A stretch of DNA of 64,000 bases from Collinsella aerofaciens ATCC 25986 (GTDB lineage: Bacteria > Actinomycetota > Coriobacteriia > Coriobacteriales > Coriobacteriaceae): the NCBI RefSeq assembly GCF_010509075.1, contig NZ_CP048433.1, positions 558,001-622,000 of the forward strand, read 5' to 3'. Positions 8,398-16,438 of the stretch are shown piece by piece. Each line of letters opens with the position of its first letter. The first letter of the stretch is position 1. Under the pieces are notes generated by a model. It was not told where the DNA came from. It ran no database searches and was given only the letters and a program-made list of their open reading frames with translations. The position numbers and the translations under genes are program-made.

Positions 8398-10644
8398 TTA
8401 CGCTTTCTTGGCAGGAGCCTTAACAGCAGCTGCCTTGGCCTTGGTAGTGGCCTTTTTGGTGGCTGCCTTCTTGGCCGTCGTGGATTTGGTCGAAGCCTTG
8501 GCAGCGGGCTTGGCAGCCTTCGCCTTGGCCGGAGTCTTCTTGGCAGCCGCGGCCTTGGGCTTCACCGAGGACGCACGTTTGCGCGTCGCCTTCTTGGGCT
8601 CCTCAACCACGGGCGGCTTATAGCTGCTGGGACCGCGGCGCTTAAGGACCACGCCTGCCAGGCCAGGCACCTTGATCTCGATGGAGTCCATCTGCCCGTT
8701 CCAGGGATAGGGCTCGCTCGAGCAGGTGTAGGGCTCCTCGCCGGCGTATCCGCTACCGCCAAACTCGGGACGGTCGGAATCGAAGATGACCTCCCAGTCA
8801 CCCTCACGCGGCACGCCTACGCGGAAGCTCTCGTAGCTCGCCGGGTCAAAGTTAATCAGGATCACCAGGTCGTCATCGACGTCCTCGCCCTGACGCACAA
8901 AGCTCACGATGGACTGCTTGGAGTTGTCCGCGTCGATCCAGGTAAAGCCGTCGTCGGTGTAGCCGCGCTCGTACAGGGCAGGCTCGGCAGTGTACAGGTG
9001 GTTGAGCGCCTTGATAAACGCCTGATGATGACGGTGGGTCTCATACTCCTCGGTCAGGAACCACTGGATGGACTCGTAGTAGCGCCACTCGATAAACTGG
9101 CCGATCTCGTTACCCATGAAGTTGAGCTTGGCACCGGGATGCGTCATCTGGTAGAAAGCCAGCGTGCGCAGGCCGGCAAACTGGCGCCACCAGTCGCCCG
9201 GCATACGGCCGATGAGCGAGCACTTGCCGTGCACGACCTCGTCGTGGCTGAGCGGGCAAATGAAGTTCTCGGTAAAGGCGTACATGATGGAGAACGTGAG
9301 CAGCCCGTGGTTGCCGGGGCGCCACGGAAAATCGGTCTGCATGTAGTGCAGGGTGTCGTTCATCCAGCCCATGTCCCACTTGTAGTGGAAGCCCAGGCCG
9401 CCGTCCTGCGGCGGGTAGGTCACGAGCGGCCACGCGGTTGACTCTTCGGCCATCATCATCACGTCGGGGAAGTGGGCCTCCACGGCGCAGTTGACCTGGC
9501 GGATAAACGCGCTGGCGTCCAGGTCCTCCTCAGTACCGTACTTGTTGAACTTCTTTTGGCCGGGATCGTCGATGCCAAAGTTGAGGTACAGCATACTGGA
9601 CACGCCGTCCATGCGAATGCCGTCAACGTGGAAGTTCTCGAGCCAGTACAGCACGTTGGAGACCAGGAAGGAGCGGACCTCGCCGCGAGCGAAGTCAAAC
9701 TTGTGCGTGCCCCAGTTGGGGTGAATCTCGTGCTCAAACAGCATGTGGCCGTTAAAGGTGGCAAGGCCGTGGGAGTCGGCACAAAAGCCGCCGGGCACCC
9801 AGTCCATGATCACGCCGATGCCCGCCTCGTGACACGCATCGATAAAGTGCATGAGCTGCTGCGGGTTGCCGTAGCGCGACGTGGCGGCATAGTAGCCGGT
9901 CGTCTGGTAGCCCCAGGAGCCATCGAAGGGGTGCTCCATGAGCGGCATGACCTCGATATGCGTGTAGCCCATGTCGCGCACGTAGTCCACGAGCTCCACC
10001 GACAAGTCGTCGTAGGTGTAGAACTCGCCGCGCTGCGCGGGGAAAGGATCCATGGGGCCGGGGTAGTTGCCGTACTCGTCGGGCTCGCCCTGTGGCGTGT
10101 CGCCGTGGCGCTTCCACGAGCCAATATGCACCTCGTAGATGTTGAGCGGCTGCGACATGTGGTTGTGGCTGGCGCGGCGCTTGAGCCACGCGGCGTCGTT
10201 CCACTTGTAGCCATCGAGGGTCCACAGCACGCTCGCGGTACCCGGAGGGCACTCGGCCTTAAAGGCATACGGATCGGCCTTGTAGAGCTTTTCACCCTCG
10301 TTGGTCTCAATAAGATATTTATAGAGCTGACCCTGCTCGGCGCCAGGAATAAAGCCTTCCCAAATAGCGCTCGTATGCACGGGCACCAGCGGGTTGGCCT
10401 GCTCATCCCAGTCGTTAAATTCACCAATGACATGGACACTCTTTACGTCGGGCGCCCAAACGCAAAAGCGCCAGCCGCGCGTGCGCTGCTGCGTGTCGGG
10501 ATGCGCGCCCATCTTTTCCCAGCTGCGCTCCCACATTCCAATGCCAAACAGGTAGACATCGTCCTTGGAGAGCTCCGGTGTGTGCGGAGCCGGTTTGCGG
10601 GTTGCGGGCTTTTTGGTTGCTGGCTTTAGCTTTGTATCGCTCAC
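8398..10644 (-). CDS. glgB: 1,4-alpha-glucan branching enzyme with basic tail
   Basis: Makes alpha-1,6 branches in glycogen. Order: Lys/Pro-rich N-terminus, CBM48 module (~60-170), GH13 barrel with HVDGIRMDGVSSMLY (nucleophile Asp), MMAEESTAWP (acid Glu) and SHDEVVHGK, then a C-terminal beta domain. GTG 10644 is proposed because GGGA lies 6 nt upstream; ATGs at 10656/10659 are alternatives without a good ribosome site. Residues ~679-748 are a Lys/Ala/Thr-rich tail (AKKTPAKAKAAKPAAK-like) similar in composition to that of GlgA. It is the first gene of the operon; a structured 5' leader and operator-like repeats lie upstream. Confidence 0.95.
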   Translation of the reverse strand: MSDTKLKPATKKPATRKPAPHTPELSKDDVYLFGIGMWERSWEKMGAHPDTQQRTRGWRFCVWAPDVKSVHVIGEFNDWDEQANPLVPVHTSAIWEGFIPGAEQGQLYKYLIETNEGEKLYKADPYAFKAECPPGTASVLWTLDGYKWNDAAWLKRRASHNHMSQPLNIYEVHIGSWKRHGDTPQGEPDEYGNYPGPMDPFPAQRGEFYTYDDLSVELVDYVRDMGYTHIEVMPLMEHPFDGSWGYQTTGYYAATSRYGNPQQLMHFIDACHEAGIGVIMDWVPGGFCADSHGLATFNGHMLFEHEIHPNWGTHKFDFARGEVRSFLVSNVLYWLENFHVDGIRMDGVSSMLYLNFGIDDPGQKKFNKYGTEEDLDASAFIRQVNCAVEAHFPDVMMMAEESTAWPLVTYPPQDGGLGFHYKWDMGWMNDTLHYMQTDFPWRPGNHGLLTFSIMYAFTENFICPLSHDEVVHGKCSLIGRMPGDWWRQFAGLRTLAFYQMTHPGAKLNFMGNEIGQFIEWRYYESIQWFLTEEYETHRHHQAFIKALNHLYTAEPALYERGYTDDGFTWIDADNSKQSIVSFVRQGEDVDDDLVILINFDPASYESFRVGVPREGDWEVIFDSDRPEFGGSGYAGEEPYTCSSEPYPWNGQMDSIEIKVPGLAGVVLKRRGPSSYKPPVVEEPKKATRKRASSVKPKAAAAKKTPAKAKAAKPAAKASTKSTTAKKAATKKATTKAKAAAVKAPAKKA

Positions 10645-10731
10645 GTTTGATCCCATCATGACGCGGCAGCGTGTTGCCTTGGTGACTAGATGCGAAAGGT
10701 CCAAGGCTGCACGAATCGAAGGGACGGCGAA

Positions 10732-10783
10732 GTTTCTGTGATTCGTTCCACCTCGCGTGCTCGGTGGAACTTTCGGCAGAAAC
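10732..10783 (-). promoter_or_regulatory. Two-tier hairpin in the glgB 5' leader
   Basis: GTTTCTG (10732-10738) pairs with CAGAAAC (10777-10783), and inside them GTTCCACC (10745-10752) pairs with GGTGGAAC (10763-10770), separated by a symmetric 6/6 internal loop, with a 10-nt apical loop. It lies about 90-140 nt upstream of the glgB start, within the expected 5' UTR. It could be an RNA control element or a DNA palindrome; no known riboswitch is recognised. Confidence 0.4.
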
Positions 10784-10880
10784 TACGATAACACCTGTGC
10801 GTTAGTTTTATGGACGAAAGCGGATTTGCGGGGGCGTTTAATCGGTAAGCGACATGTTTATACCACTGGCAGATTTGACG

Positions 10881-10968
10881 TGGTAAAACTCTTGACAGTT
10901 TTACCAATTTGGGTTTCAAAATTGTTTGGCTGACGTTTGGTAAAACGTTTTTAGCAGGATGTTTACCA
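10881..10968. promoter_or_regulatory. Operator-like TGGTAAAAC inverted pairs between glgB and the HAD gene
   Basis: TGGTAAAAC 10881-10889 faces GTTTTACCA 10898-10906 across 8 nt; TGGTAAAAC 10938-10946 faces GTTTACCA 10961-10968 across 14 nt. TTGACA (10892-10897) lies within the first spacer. The divergent intergenic region separates the glycogen operon from the HAD phosphatase gene. Inference: one regulator controls both directions; the same half-sites occur upstream of the GH13 gene. Confidence 0.5.
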
Positions 10969-10990
10969 TTTGATATCGAAAGGTTCGTTT

Positions 10991-11680
10991 ATGTCCCATA
11001 CCGCCGCTCCCAAGGTTGCTTTTGTTTTCGATTGCGACGGCACGCTGGTAAATAGCACGCCCGTTTGGGCCTATGCCCAGCCCGAGTTATTGCACCGCCA
11101 CGGTGTCGACGTGACGGTCGACGATTTTGCCCAGTTTGAGCATTTGTCGCTCGAGGACGAGTGCCAGGCCTACCACGACACGTGGGGCATTGGCGCGAAT
11201 GGCGAGGAGCTGTATCGCGAGCTTAGCGACATCCTGATCGATGGCTACTCCAAGGTGCCGCCGCGCGAGGGGCTCCTGGCGTTTTTGGAGCAGGCGAAGG
11301 CGGCAGGCATTGCCATGTGCGTGGCTACGTCCACGCCGGCCGAGCTGGTGCAGTCTGCGCTCGCTGGCGCCGGGCTCGACGCCTACATGGAGTTTGTGAC
11401 CACCACGGGCGAGGCAGGTCGTTCCAAGCAGTTCCCCGACGTATACGAGCTGGCGCTGTGCCGTCTGGAGGAGCGTCATGGGCACAAGTTTGAGTGCGCA
11501 TGGGTGTTTGAGGACGCCGTCTTTGGCCTTAAGAGCTCTGGCACCGCCGGCTTTAAGCGTGTGGGCATCTATGACCCGCATGGCCGCATGAAGCGCGACG
11601 ACGTACGCGCCAACTGCGATATCTTTATCGACAGCTACGAGGAGCTGGATCTGGCCCGCGTTCTTTCGTTTGAGGGATAG
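10991..11680 (+). CDS. HAD-family hydrolase (beta-phosphoglucomutase-like)
   Basis: 229 residues. FDCDGTL (residues 12-18) is HAD motif I with the nucleophile and acid aspartates; TSTPAEL is motif II and FEDAVFGLKSSGTAG is motif IV of subfamily IA. The four-helix cap between motifs I and II fits beta-phosphoglucomutase or phosphoglycolate phosphatase-like enzymes, so a sugar-phosphate substrate is plausible. ATG 10991 with AAAGG upstream is preferred over an in-frame start 21 nt earlier. It is divergent from glgB and probably co-transcribed with thiN (9-nt gap). Confidence 0.85.
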   Translation: MSHTAAPKVAFVFDCDGTLVNSTPVWAYAQPELLHRHGVDVTVDDFAQFEHLSLEDECQAYHDTWGIGANGEELYRELSDILIDGYSKVPPREGLLAFLEQAKAAGIAMCVATSTPAELVQSALAGAGLDAYMEFVTTTGEAGRSKQFPDVYELALCRLEERHGHKFECAWVFEDAVFGLKSSGTAGFKRVGIYDPHGRMKRDDVRANCDIFIDSYEELDLARVLSFEG

Positions 11681-11689
11681 GCGAGGGCT

Positions 11690-12370
11690 GTGGCTTGCAA
11701 AGTACTTGTAGTCTGCGGCTCGCCCGTGGTGGCGAGCGCTGATCTGTTGCGTAGGCTAGCGAAGGAGTGCGATTACGTTGTCGCCGTGGACCGTGGACTC
11801 GACGCGCTACTGAGTGCCGGCCTGGGCTGCGACGTGTATGTGGGGGATGCCGACACGGTGAGTGATGCGGGTCGTGCGTTGGTCGATGCCGCCACCGACT
11901 TTGAAGTTGAGCGCCACGACCCGTACAAGGACTACACGGATCTGGCGCTGGCACTCGATTCCGTCCGCCGTCGCTGGCCGGGTGCCGAAGTGGTTGCGAC
12001 CTGCGTCACGGGCGGCCGTCCGGACATGGCGCTTTCCGTACTGGGCCTGCTCGCGGGCTACAAGGGCGCCCCAGTCTGGATTGCCGAAGACGAGATCACG
12101 GCCCGTATCCTGCACGGAGGCGAATCCTGGGCCATCGAAGGTGCCGAAGGCAAGACGTTTTCTATCATCGCCATAGCCCCCAATACCGAGGTTAGCGAGC
12201 ACGGCCTAGAGTGGGAACTAGATCACAGCCCCCTGGGTTTGTTGGCCGACACAGGCATTAGCAACATAGTAAGATCTACTGCAAAGATCGAAGTCCACAC
12301 CGGTACTGCAATAGCGTATTTGCTGCATCAGGGTTTTATCGGGACGGCGGATATAAATAATCGCTCGTAG
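11690..12370 (+). CDS. thiN: Thiamine pyrophosphokinase
   Basis: Transfers pyrophosphate from ATP to thiamine to give TPP. 226 residues. AVDRGLDALL and GDADTVS match the nucleotide-binding N-terminal domain, KDYTDLALAL the catalytic Asp/Thr stretch, and VTGGRPDMALSVLGLL the next motif; the C-terminal third is the beta-rich thiamine-binding domain. It starts with GTG 9 nt after the HAD gene. No TPP riboswitch is seen upstream. Confidence 0.88.
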   Translation: MACKVLVVCGSPVVASADLLRRLAKECDYVVAVDRGLDALLSAGLGCDVYVGDADTVSDAGRALVDAATDFEVERHDPYKDYTDLALALDSVRRRWPGAEVVATCVTGGRPDMALSVLGLLAGYKGAPVWIAEDEITARILHGGESWAIEGAEGKTFSIIAIAPNTEVSEHGLEWELDHSPLGLLADTGISNIVRSTAKIEVHTGTAIAYLLHQGFIGTADINNRS

Positions 12371-12434
12371 AGTGATTATTTTTGCCCCGTCCCAGGAAAA
12401 CCCGTAAGTGCGAGGATCAATTGCAAAAAACTTC

Positions 12435-12463
12435 TTGCACAACTAAGAATCTTCCCCTATAGT
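12435..12463 (+). promoter_or_regulatory. Promoter of tRNA-Ala copy 1
   Basis: TTGCAC (12435-12440) and TATAGT (12458-12463) are 17 bp apart, 14 nt upstream of the tRNA. The same pair precedes the other two tRNA-Ala genes as TTGCAT-17-TATAGT. Confidence 0.75.
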
Positions 12464-12476
12464 ATCTCCTCGTCAC

Positions 12477-12552
12477 GGGGGCGTAGCTCAGCTGGGAGAG
12501 CGCTTGACTGGCAGTCAAGAGGTCAGGGGTTCGATCCCCCTCGTCTCCACCA
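12477..12552 (+). tRNA. tRNA-Ala(GGC), copy 1
   Basis: Full cloverleaf; anticodon loop CTGGCAG gives GGC. The G3-U70 pair that marks alanine tRNAs is present. The 3' CCA is encoded (12550-12552), unlike copies 2 and 3, which are otherwise identical over the 73-nt body. Confidence 0.97.
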
Positions 12553-12562
12553 TCGTGAATGT

Positions 12563-12594
12563 AAAGGCCTTCGGAATTCCGAAGGCCTTTTTTC
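12563..12594 (+). terminator. Terminator after tRNA-Ala copy 1
   Basis: AAAGGCCTTCGG (12563-12574) pairs with CCGAAGGCCTTT (12579-12590) around AATT, followed by TTTT. Confidence 0.9.
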
Positions 12595-13324
12595 ATGCCA
12601 AAACACTACGCGCCACAAACCCCACCTATGCCAACAAAAAGTTGCACAATTTATTTCCCATGTCTGTACATAGTTTGTTAGACAAACGCGATTATCAGTG
12701 TAGATCGCCGTTCCATTTGGGCTTCAGGAACGCCCCTAATCACCGCCAATACCTCAATAACCTGCATCAATGTGAACAACATTCCAAAACAACACCCTTG
12801 AACACGTTAAATGAACGATATGTTGTCCACCACAAGCCAAATCAGTTTCGTTACCAGCTTGTGCTAGGATACTTAGCGTTACATGAGTTCAACTGTGCTC
12901 GCGGCTCCAGCAAGCCAAAAAGCGCAGGGTCGATCAGCATCCGGCCGTAACGGCGGTGCCAGAAACACCACGAGCTCCAATAAAGAAGTCATGCGACGTT
13001 ATTAATTTGCATTGCTTTAATTCTAAGATGCATTAATAGCTTGTATGCCAAAGTGAAGCAGTCTTTCAGCTGTTTGCGTGCGGTCCAGTTTCGAATTCGC
13101 TTGACTGGATCTCACGCAGCCAGCTGAGGTCGTTGGTGTATTTGCGATACATGCCAACAACCTCAGCGCTGCTTTTGTATATACCGTTCACGGTGGGGCA
13201 GAGCCACGTGCTTGTCTGACTGGGCTCAGGGTTTGAATATGGAGCGCCTTCGCGCACAAGCGCACTGGCGAAGCCATACCAAAACCCCGTGAGCCACACG
13301 TAAGACAGCAAGGGGGTGGTGCTC
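12595..13324. other. Long leader region upstream of the exopolysaccharide antiterminator
   Basis: About 730 bp with lower GC than its neighbours. The only small frame with a plausible start is 12884-13006 (+), a 40-residue basic Ser/Ala/Gly-rich peptide beginning MSSTVLAAPA, just after an extended -10-like TGTGCTAGGATACT; it may be a decayed gene start. Long untranslated leaders are common before LoaP/RfaH-type genes and could contain the antiterminator's RNA target, but I cannot point to one. Confidence 0.3.
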
Positions 13325-13870
13325 GTGTGGTATGTGATTCAGGTCATTAACGGTCGCGAAGATGTAATGCGCGAGCGCATCGAGCGCATGGTGCCGGCGA
13401 GCGCCATGCAAGAGCTCTTTTATCCCCAATACCAAACCGAGATCAAGGTGCACGGCGAATGGGTCAGCACGACTAAGCCGCTTTTTCCCGGTTATCTTAT
13501 CTGCGATACGGCAGATCCTCGGACCGTGCAACAGTACCTGCTGCGCATGGATGACTTTGCCCGGGTGCTTTCCCAGGACGGTCAGTTTGTGCCGTTGGCA
13601 AAAGAAGAGACCCAGCTCATTGGCAGTTTTACCAATAGGGGAGACCGCGTGGTGCCCATGAGCGAGGCCCTAAAAGACGGCGACCAGGTCGTAGTTACGG
13701 CTGGTCCGCTGTTGGGCCACGAAGGCCTTATCAAAACCATTAACAGACGCAAGAGCACTGCTTATCTGGAGCTCGACCTATGCGGCCGACGCGTAACTAC
13801 GCGCGTTGGCCTTGCAGTGCTTTCCAACGAGCAACGCGTCATGCGAAACCTTAAAAAGGCGATCGCCTAG
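13325..13870 (+). CDS. NusG-family transcription antiterminator (LoaP/RfaH-like)
   Basis: 181 residues. The N-terminal NGN domain starts WYVIQVINGRED, has FYPQYQTEIK and LFPGYLICDT, and a C-terminal KOW segment reads GDQVVVTAGPLLGHEGLI. Such NusG paralogues bind RNA polymerase and help it through long polysaccharide operons. GTG 13325 is chosen because AGGGGG lies 8 nt upstream and the protein then begins like NusG; GTGs at 13316 and 13319 are possible. It is directly upstream of a sugar transferase and UDP-glucose dehydrogenase, so it is the likely first gene and regulator of an exopolysaccharide operon that an IS now cuts short. Confidence 0.88.
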   Translation: MWYVIQVINGREDVMRERIERMVPASAMQELFYPQYQTEIKVHGEWVSTTKPLFPGYLICDTADPRTVQQYLLRMDDFARVLSQDGQFVPLAKEETQLIGSFTNRGDRVVPMSEALKDGDQVVVTAGPLLGHEGLIKTINRRKSTAYLELDLCGRRVTTRVGLAVLSNEQRVMRNLKKAIA

Positions 13871-13922
13871 CTGCAGACGGTCGCTACTCAGAACGGGGGG
13901 GGATCCCCGACCCGGGGACGAA

Positions 13923-14687
13923 GTGTTGGAAGAGAACGTATCGGATAAAACTCAATATACAACGGATGCGCCCGCGGGGGCGGCACTGATTGCACAGGCC
14001 ATGGACCGGCGTGAGGGCGCCGGCCGCTACAGGGCCATGCAATCCATTATGGACTGGGATTGCTCGCGCCTTGCCTACCGCACCGTCAAGCGCGCGTTCG
14101 ACATCGTGTTCAGCGGCTGCGTGCTGGCTGTCATCGCCGTACCCAGCCTTGTGCTCGCCGCGGCCATCCGCCTTGAGAGCGAGGGCAACCCGTTCTACAG
14201 CCAGATCCGCGTGGGCCAGACCCACCGTGACGGCAGCCTGTCAACCTTCCGCATGTGGAAGTTCCGATCCATGTACAAGGACGCCGACGAGCGCCTCGCC
14301 GAGCTCAGGGAGCAGAACGAGATCGCCGGCGCCATGTTCAAGATGAGGGAAGACCCCCGCGTCACCAAGATCGGCAGGTTCATCCGCAAGCACTCAATCG
14401 ACGAGTTCCCGCAGTTCCTGAACGTGTTCCTGGGCCAGATGTCTGTGGTTGGCCCCAGGCCGCCGCTGCCCAATGAGGTGGCGGAGTACACGGAGAATGA
14501 CTTGCAGCGCCTAGTAGTAAAGCCCGGAATTACAGGTTGGTGGCAGGTGACTGATCGAAGCGATACGGATTTCGATGGCATGTTGCGGAGAGATTTGGAA
14601 TATATCTCCACTCGAAGCGTTGGCACTGATTTGAAAATTATCGCTCTAACAGTAATTGAAGTCATTAGTGGTAATGGCGCCTGTTGA
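13923..14687 (+). CDS. Polyprenyl-phosphate sugar transferase (exopolysaccharide initiation)
   Basis: Transfers a sugar phosphate to undecaprenyl phosphate at the inner membrane face, starting repeat-unit assembly. 254 residues from GTG 13923 (GGGGA 5 nt upstream). One hydrophobic hairpin, IVFSGCVLAVIAVPSLVLAA, is followed by the bacterial sugar transferase domain: RVGQTHRDG, FRMWKFRSM, KIGRFIRKHSIDEFPQ, VGPRPPLPNE and KPGITGWWQV. The larger in-frame ORF from 13806 overlaps the previous gene and lacks a ribosome site. It is the phosphoglycosyl transferase of the truncated locus. Confidence 0.93.
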   Translation: MLEENVSDKTQYTTDAPAGAALIAQAMDRREGAGRYRAMQSIMDWDCSRLAYRTVKRAFDIVFSGCVLAVIAVPSLVLAAAIRLESEGNPFYSQIRVGQTHRDGSLSTFRMWKFRSMYKDADERLAELREQNEIAGAMFKMREDPRVTKIGRFIRKHSIDEFPQFLNVFLGQMSVVGPRPPLPNEVAEYTENDLQRLVVKPGITGWWQVTDRSDTDFDGMLRRDLEYISTRSVGTDLKIIALTVIEVISGNGAC

Positions 14688-14724
14688 TCGTGAACGCACG
14701 TAACAATCTGGATCGGAGAATAAA

Positions 14725-15984
14725 ATGAAGATCGCTATTGCCGGTACTGGCTATGTAGGATTATCCCTCGCTGTCCTTCTCTCACAGCACAATGAGGTCC
14801 ACGCGCTGGACATCGTGGCCGAGAAGGTCGAGAAGATCAACAACTACGAGTCACCCATCCAGGACAATGAGATCGAGCGTTTCCTAGCGGAGGCCAAGGC
14901 GGGGGAGCGCGAGCTCGACCTGCATGCCACCGTCGACGCTGCGGAGGCATACACGGGCGCCGACTACGCCGTCATCGCCACGCCGACGAACTACGACTCT
15001 GATAAGAATTTCTTCGACACGAGCTCCGTCGAGGCCGCCATCGCCGCCGTGCGCTCGGTGAACCCGGATGCCTGGATCGTCATCAAGTCGACCATCCCCG
15101 TCGGCTACACCGCGGGCCTGCGCGAGAGGCTGGGCGACGGCAAGATCTTCTTCAGCCCGGAGTTCCTGCGCGAGAGCAAGGCTCTCTACGACAACCTGCA
15201 CCCCAGCCGCATCGTGGTGGGCGCGCCCAAGGAGGACGCCGACGCCGTCGCGGCTGCCGAGCGCTTCGCACGCCTGCTTGCCCAAGGGGCGAACCCCGCC
15301 GAGCTGGAGCGCGTGAACGCCGACGGAACCATCGGCATCCCGGAGCTCGTGCTGGGTACCACCGAGGCCGAGGCCGTCAAGCTCTTCGCCAACACCTACC
15401 TGGCGCTGCGCGTGGCCTACTTCAACGAGCTCGACACCTACTGCGAGGTCCGCGGCCTCAACACCCGCGACGTCATCGACGGCGTCTGCCTGGAGCCGCG
15501 CATCGGCAGCCACTACAACAACCCCAGCTTCGGCTACGGCGGCTACTGCCTGCCCAAGGACACCAAGCAGCTGCTGGCCAACTACAAGGACGTGCCCCAG
15601 AACCTGATCGAGGCCATCGTGGAGGCCAACCGCACCCGCAAGGACTTCGTCGCCGACGAGGTGCTGCAGATGGTGTGGGACCGCGTGTACGCCGGCAAGG
15701 AGAAGCCGGTCGTGGGCGTGTACCGCCTGACGATGAAGTCCAACTCCGACAACTTCCGCGCGAGCTCCATCCAGGGCGTCATGAAGCGCGTGAAAGCCAA
15801 GGGCGTGCCCGTGGTGGTCTACGAGCCCACGCTGGACGCGCCGGAGTTTTTCGGCTCCGAGGTCACGCACGACCTGGAGGCCTTCAAGGCCGGCTGCGAC
15901 GTGATCGTCGCCAACCGCTGGAGCGACGAGCTCGCGGACGTGGCGGACAAGGTCTATACACGCGACCTGTTTAAACGAGACTAG
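14725..15984 (+). CDS. UDP-glucose 6-dehydrogenase family protein
   Basis: 419 residues. N-terminal Rossmann [10 protein letters not shown] (NAD), [28 protein letters not shown], and the catalytic cysteine in [11 protein letters not shown] at about residue 275; the C-terminal UDP-sugar domain is complete. It oxidises UDP-glucose (or a related UDP-sugar) to the uronic acid for capsule or exopolysaccharide. It lies 38 nt after the sugar transferase in the same operon and ends 24 nt before the inverted repeat of an IS, so the glycosyltransferases expected next are absent here. Confidence 0.93.
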   Translation: MKIAIAGTGYVGLSLAVLLSQHNEVHALDIVAEKVEKINNYESPIQDNEIERFLAEAKAGERELDLHATVDAAEAYTGADYAVIATPTNYDSDKNFFDTSSVEAAIAAVRSVNPDAWIVIKSTIPVGYTAGLRERLGDGKIFFSPEFLRESKALYDNLHPSRIVVGAPKEDADAVAAAERFARLLAQGANPAELERVNADGTIGIPELVLGTTEAEAVKLFANTYLALRVAYFNELDTYCEVRGLNTRDVIDGVCLEPRIGSHYNNPSFGYGGYCLPKDTKQLLANYKDVPQNLIEAIVEANRTRKDFVADEVLQMVWDRVYAGKEKPVVGVYRLTMKSNSDNFRASSIQGVMKRVKAKGVPVVVYEPTLDAPEFFGSEVTHDLEAFKAGCDVIVANRWSDELADVADKVYTRDLFKRD

Positions 15985-16068
15985 GTGGTATGAATGGCAA
16001 ATAGAAAGGCTCTGTTAGACCATGATTGACATTCTGCCCCAATCATCTTTTTGAAATTGCAAGATAAT

Positions 16069-16104
16069 CGCCCCCTTGCCGGGTTTGAATCCGGCAAGGG
16101 GGCG
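16069..16104. repeat. Perfect 14-bp hairpin inside the IS
   Basis: CGCCCCCTTGCCGG (16069-16082) pairs with CCGGCAAGGGGGCG (16091-16104) across 8 nt. There is no U-run on either side. It may block read-through transcription into the IS from the upstream operon. Confidence 0.6.
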
Positions 16105-16164
16105 ATGTGCTCAAGATCTGTCGGGTCAATCGTGAGGGTCCCATCGCCCAAGTCGATTTGCCGA

Positions 16165-16362
16165 CTATCTTGCCGTCTTCCCGTCGGGCACCGGCGCCTT
16201 GACCCTCATCTCGAACGGCAACCCGCCCTTCCGGACGGGCGCCCTGAGGAACGCGTTGACGGCGGTGGACATGGACAGGCCGAGCTCGTCCAGGATGGCC
16301 GTGGCCTCCTTTTTGGCCTCCGGGTCGATCCGGATCGTCGTGGCCGGTATATTCGACGGCAT
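16165..16362 (-). CDS. RelB/DinJ-family antitoxin, orphan
   Basis: 65 residues. TTIRIDPEAKKEATAIL and LGLSMSTAVNAFLR are the ribbon-helix-helix and dimer region of DinJ antitoxins, ending GGLPFEMRV. AGGAAAGG lies upstream of ATG 16362. No RelE/YafQ-type toxin follows in the 157 bp before the IS end, so it is an orphan. It lies inside the IS inverted repeats, downstream of the transposase on the same strand, and so appears to be a passenger gene. Confidence 0.82.
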   Translation of the reverse strand: MPSNIPATTIRIDPEAKKEATAILDELGLSMSTAVNAFLRAPVRKGGLPFEMRVKAPVPDGKTAR

Positions 16363-16438
16363 GGCTGCACCTTTCCTCGTATATCGCGATGCGACCATTC
16401 TACTGTCTCTATGCGGCGGCTTCGGTCCAGTAGTCCAT

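Noticed and set aside
6576-8423. 615-codon open frame on the plus strand opposite glgP
   Set aside because: It is a GC-driven shadow of glgP; its translation is Val/Gly/Leu-rich without family motifs. The same applies to other long frames opposite glgA, glgB, ugd, ispH and cysteine desulfurase.
10686-10919. 77-codon minus-strand frame upstream of glgB
   Set aside because: It covers the hairpin and operator repeats and has no ribosome site.
11640-11700. Possible TPP riboswitch upstream of thiN
   Set aside because: thiN starts 9 nt after the preceding gene; there is no room and no THI-box motif.
12504-12950. 148-codon plus-strand frame
   Set aside because: It starts inside tRNA-Ala and runs through its terminator; no protein-like features.
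13066-13311. 81-codon minus-strand frame before the antiterminator gene
   Set aside because: No ribosome site or recognisable motif, and it lies in the likely leader of the next gene. Kept as unassigned leader DNA.
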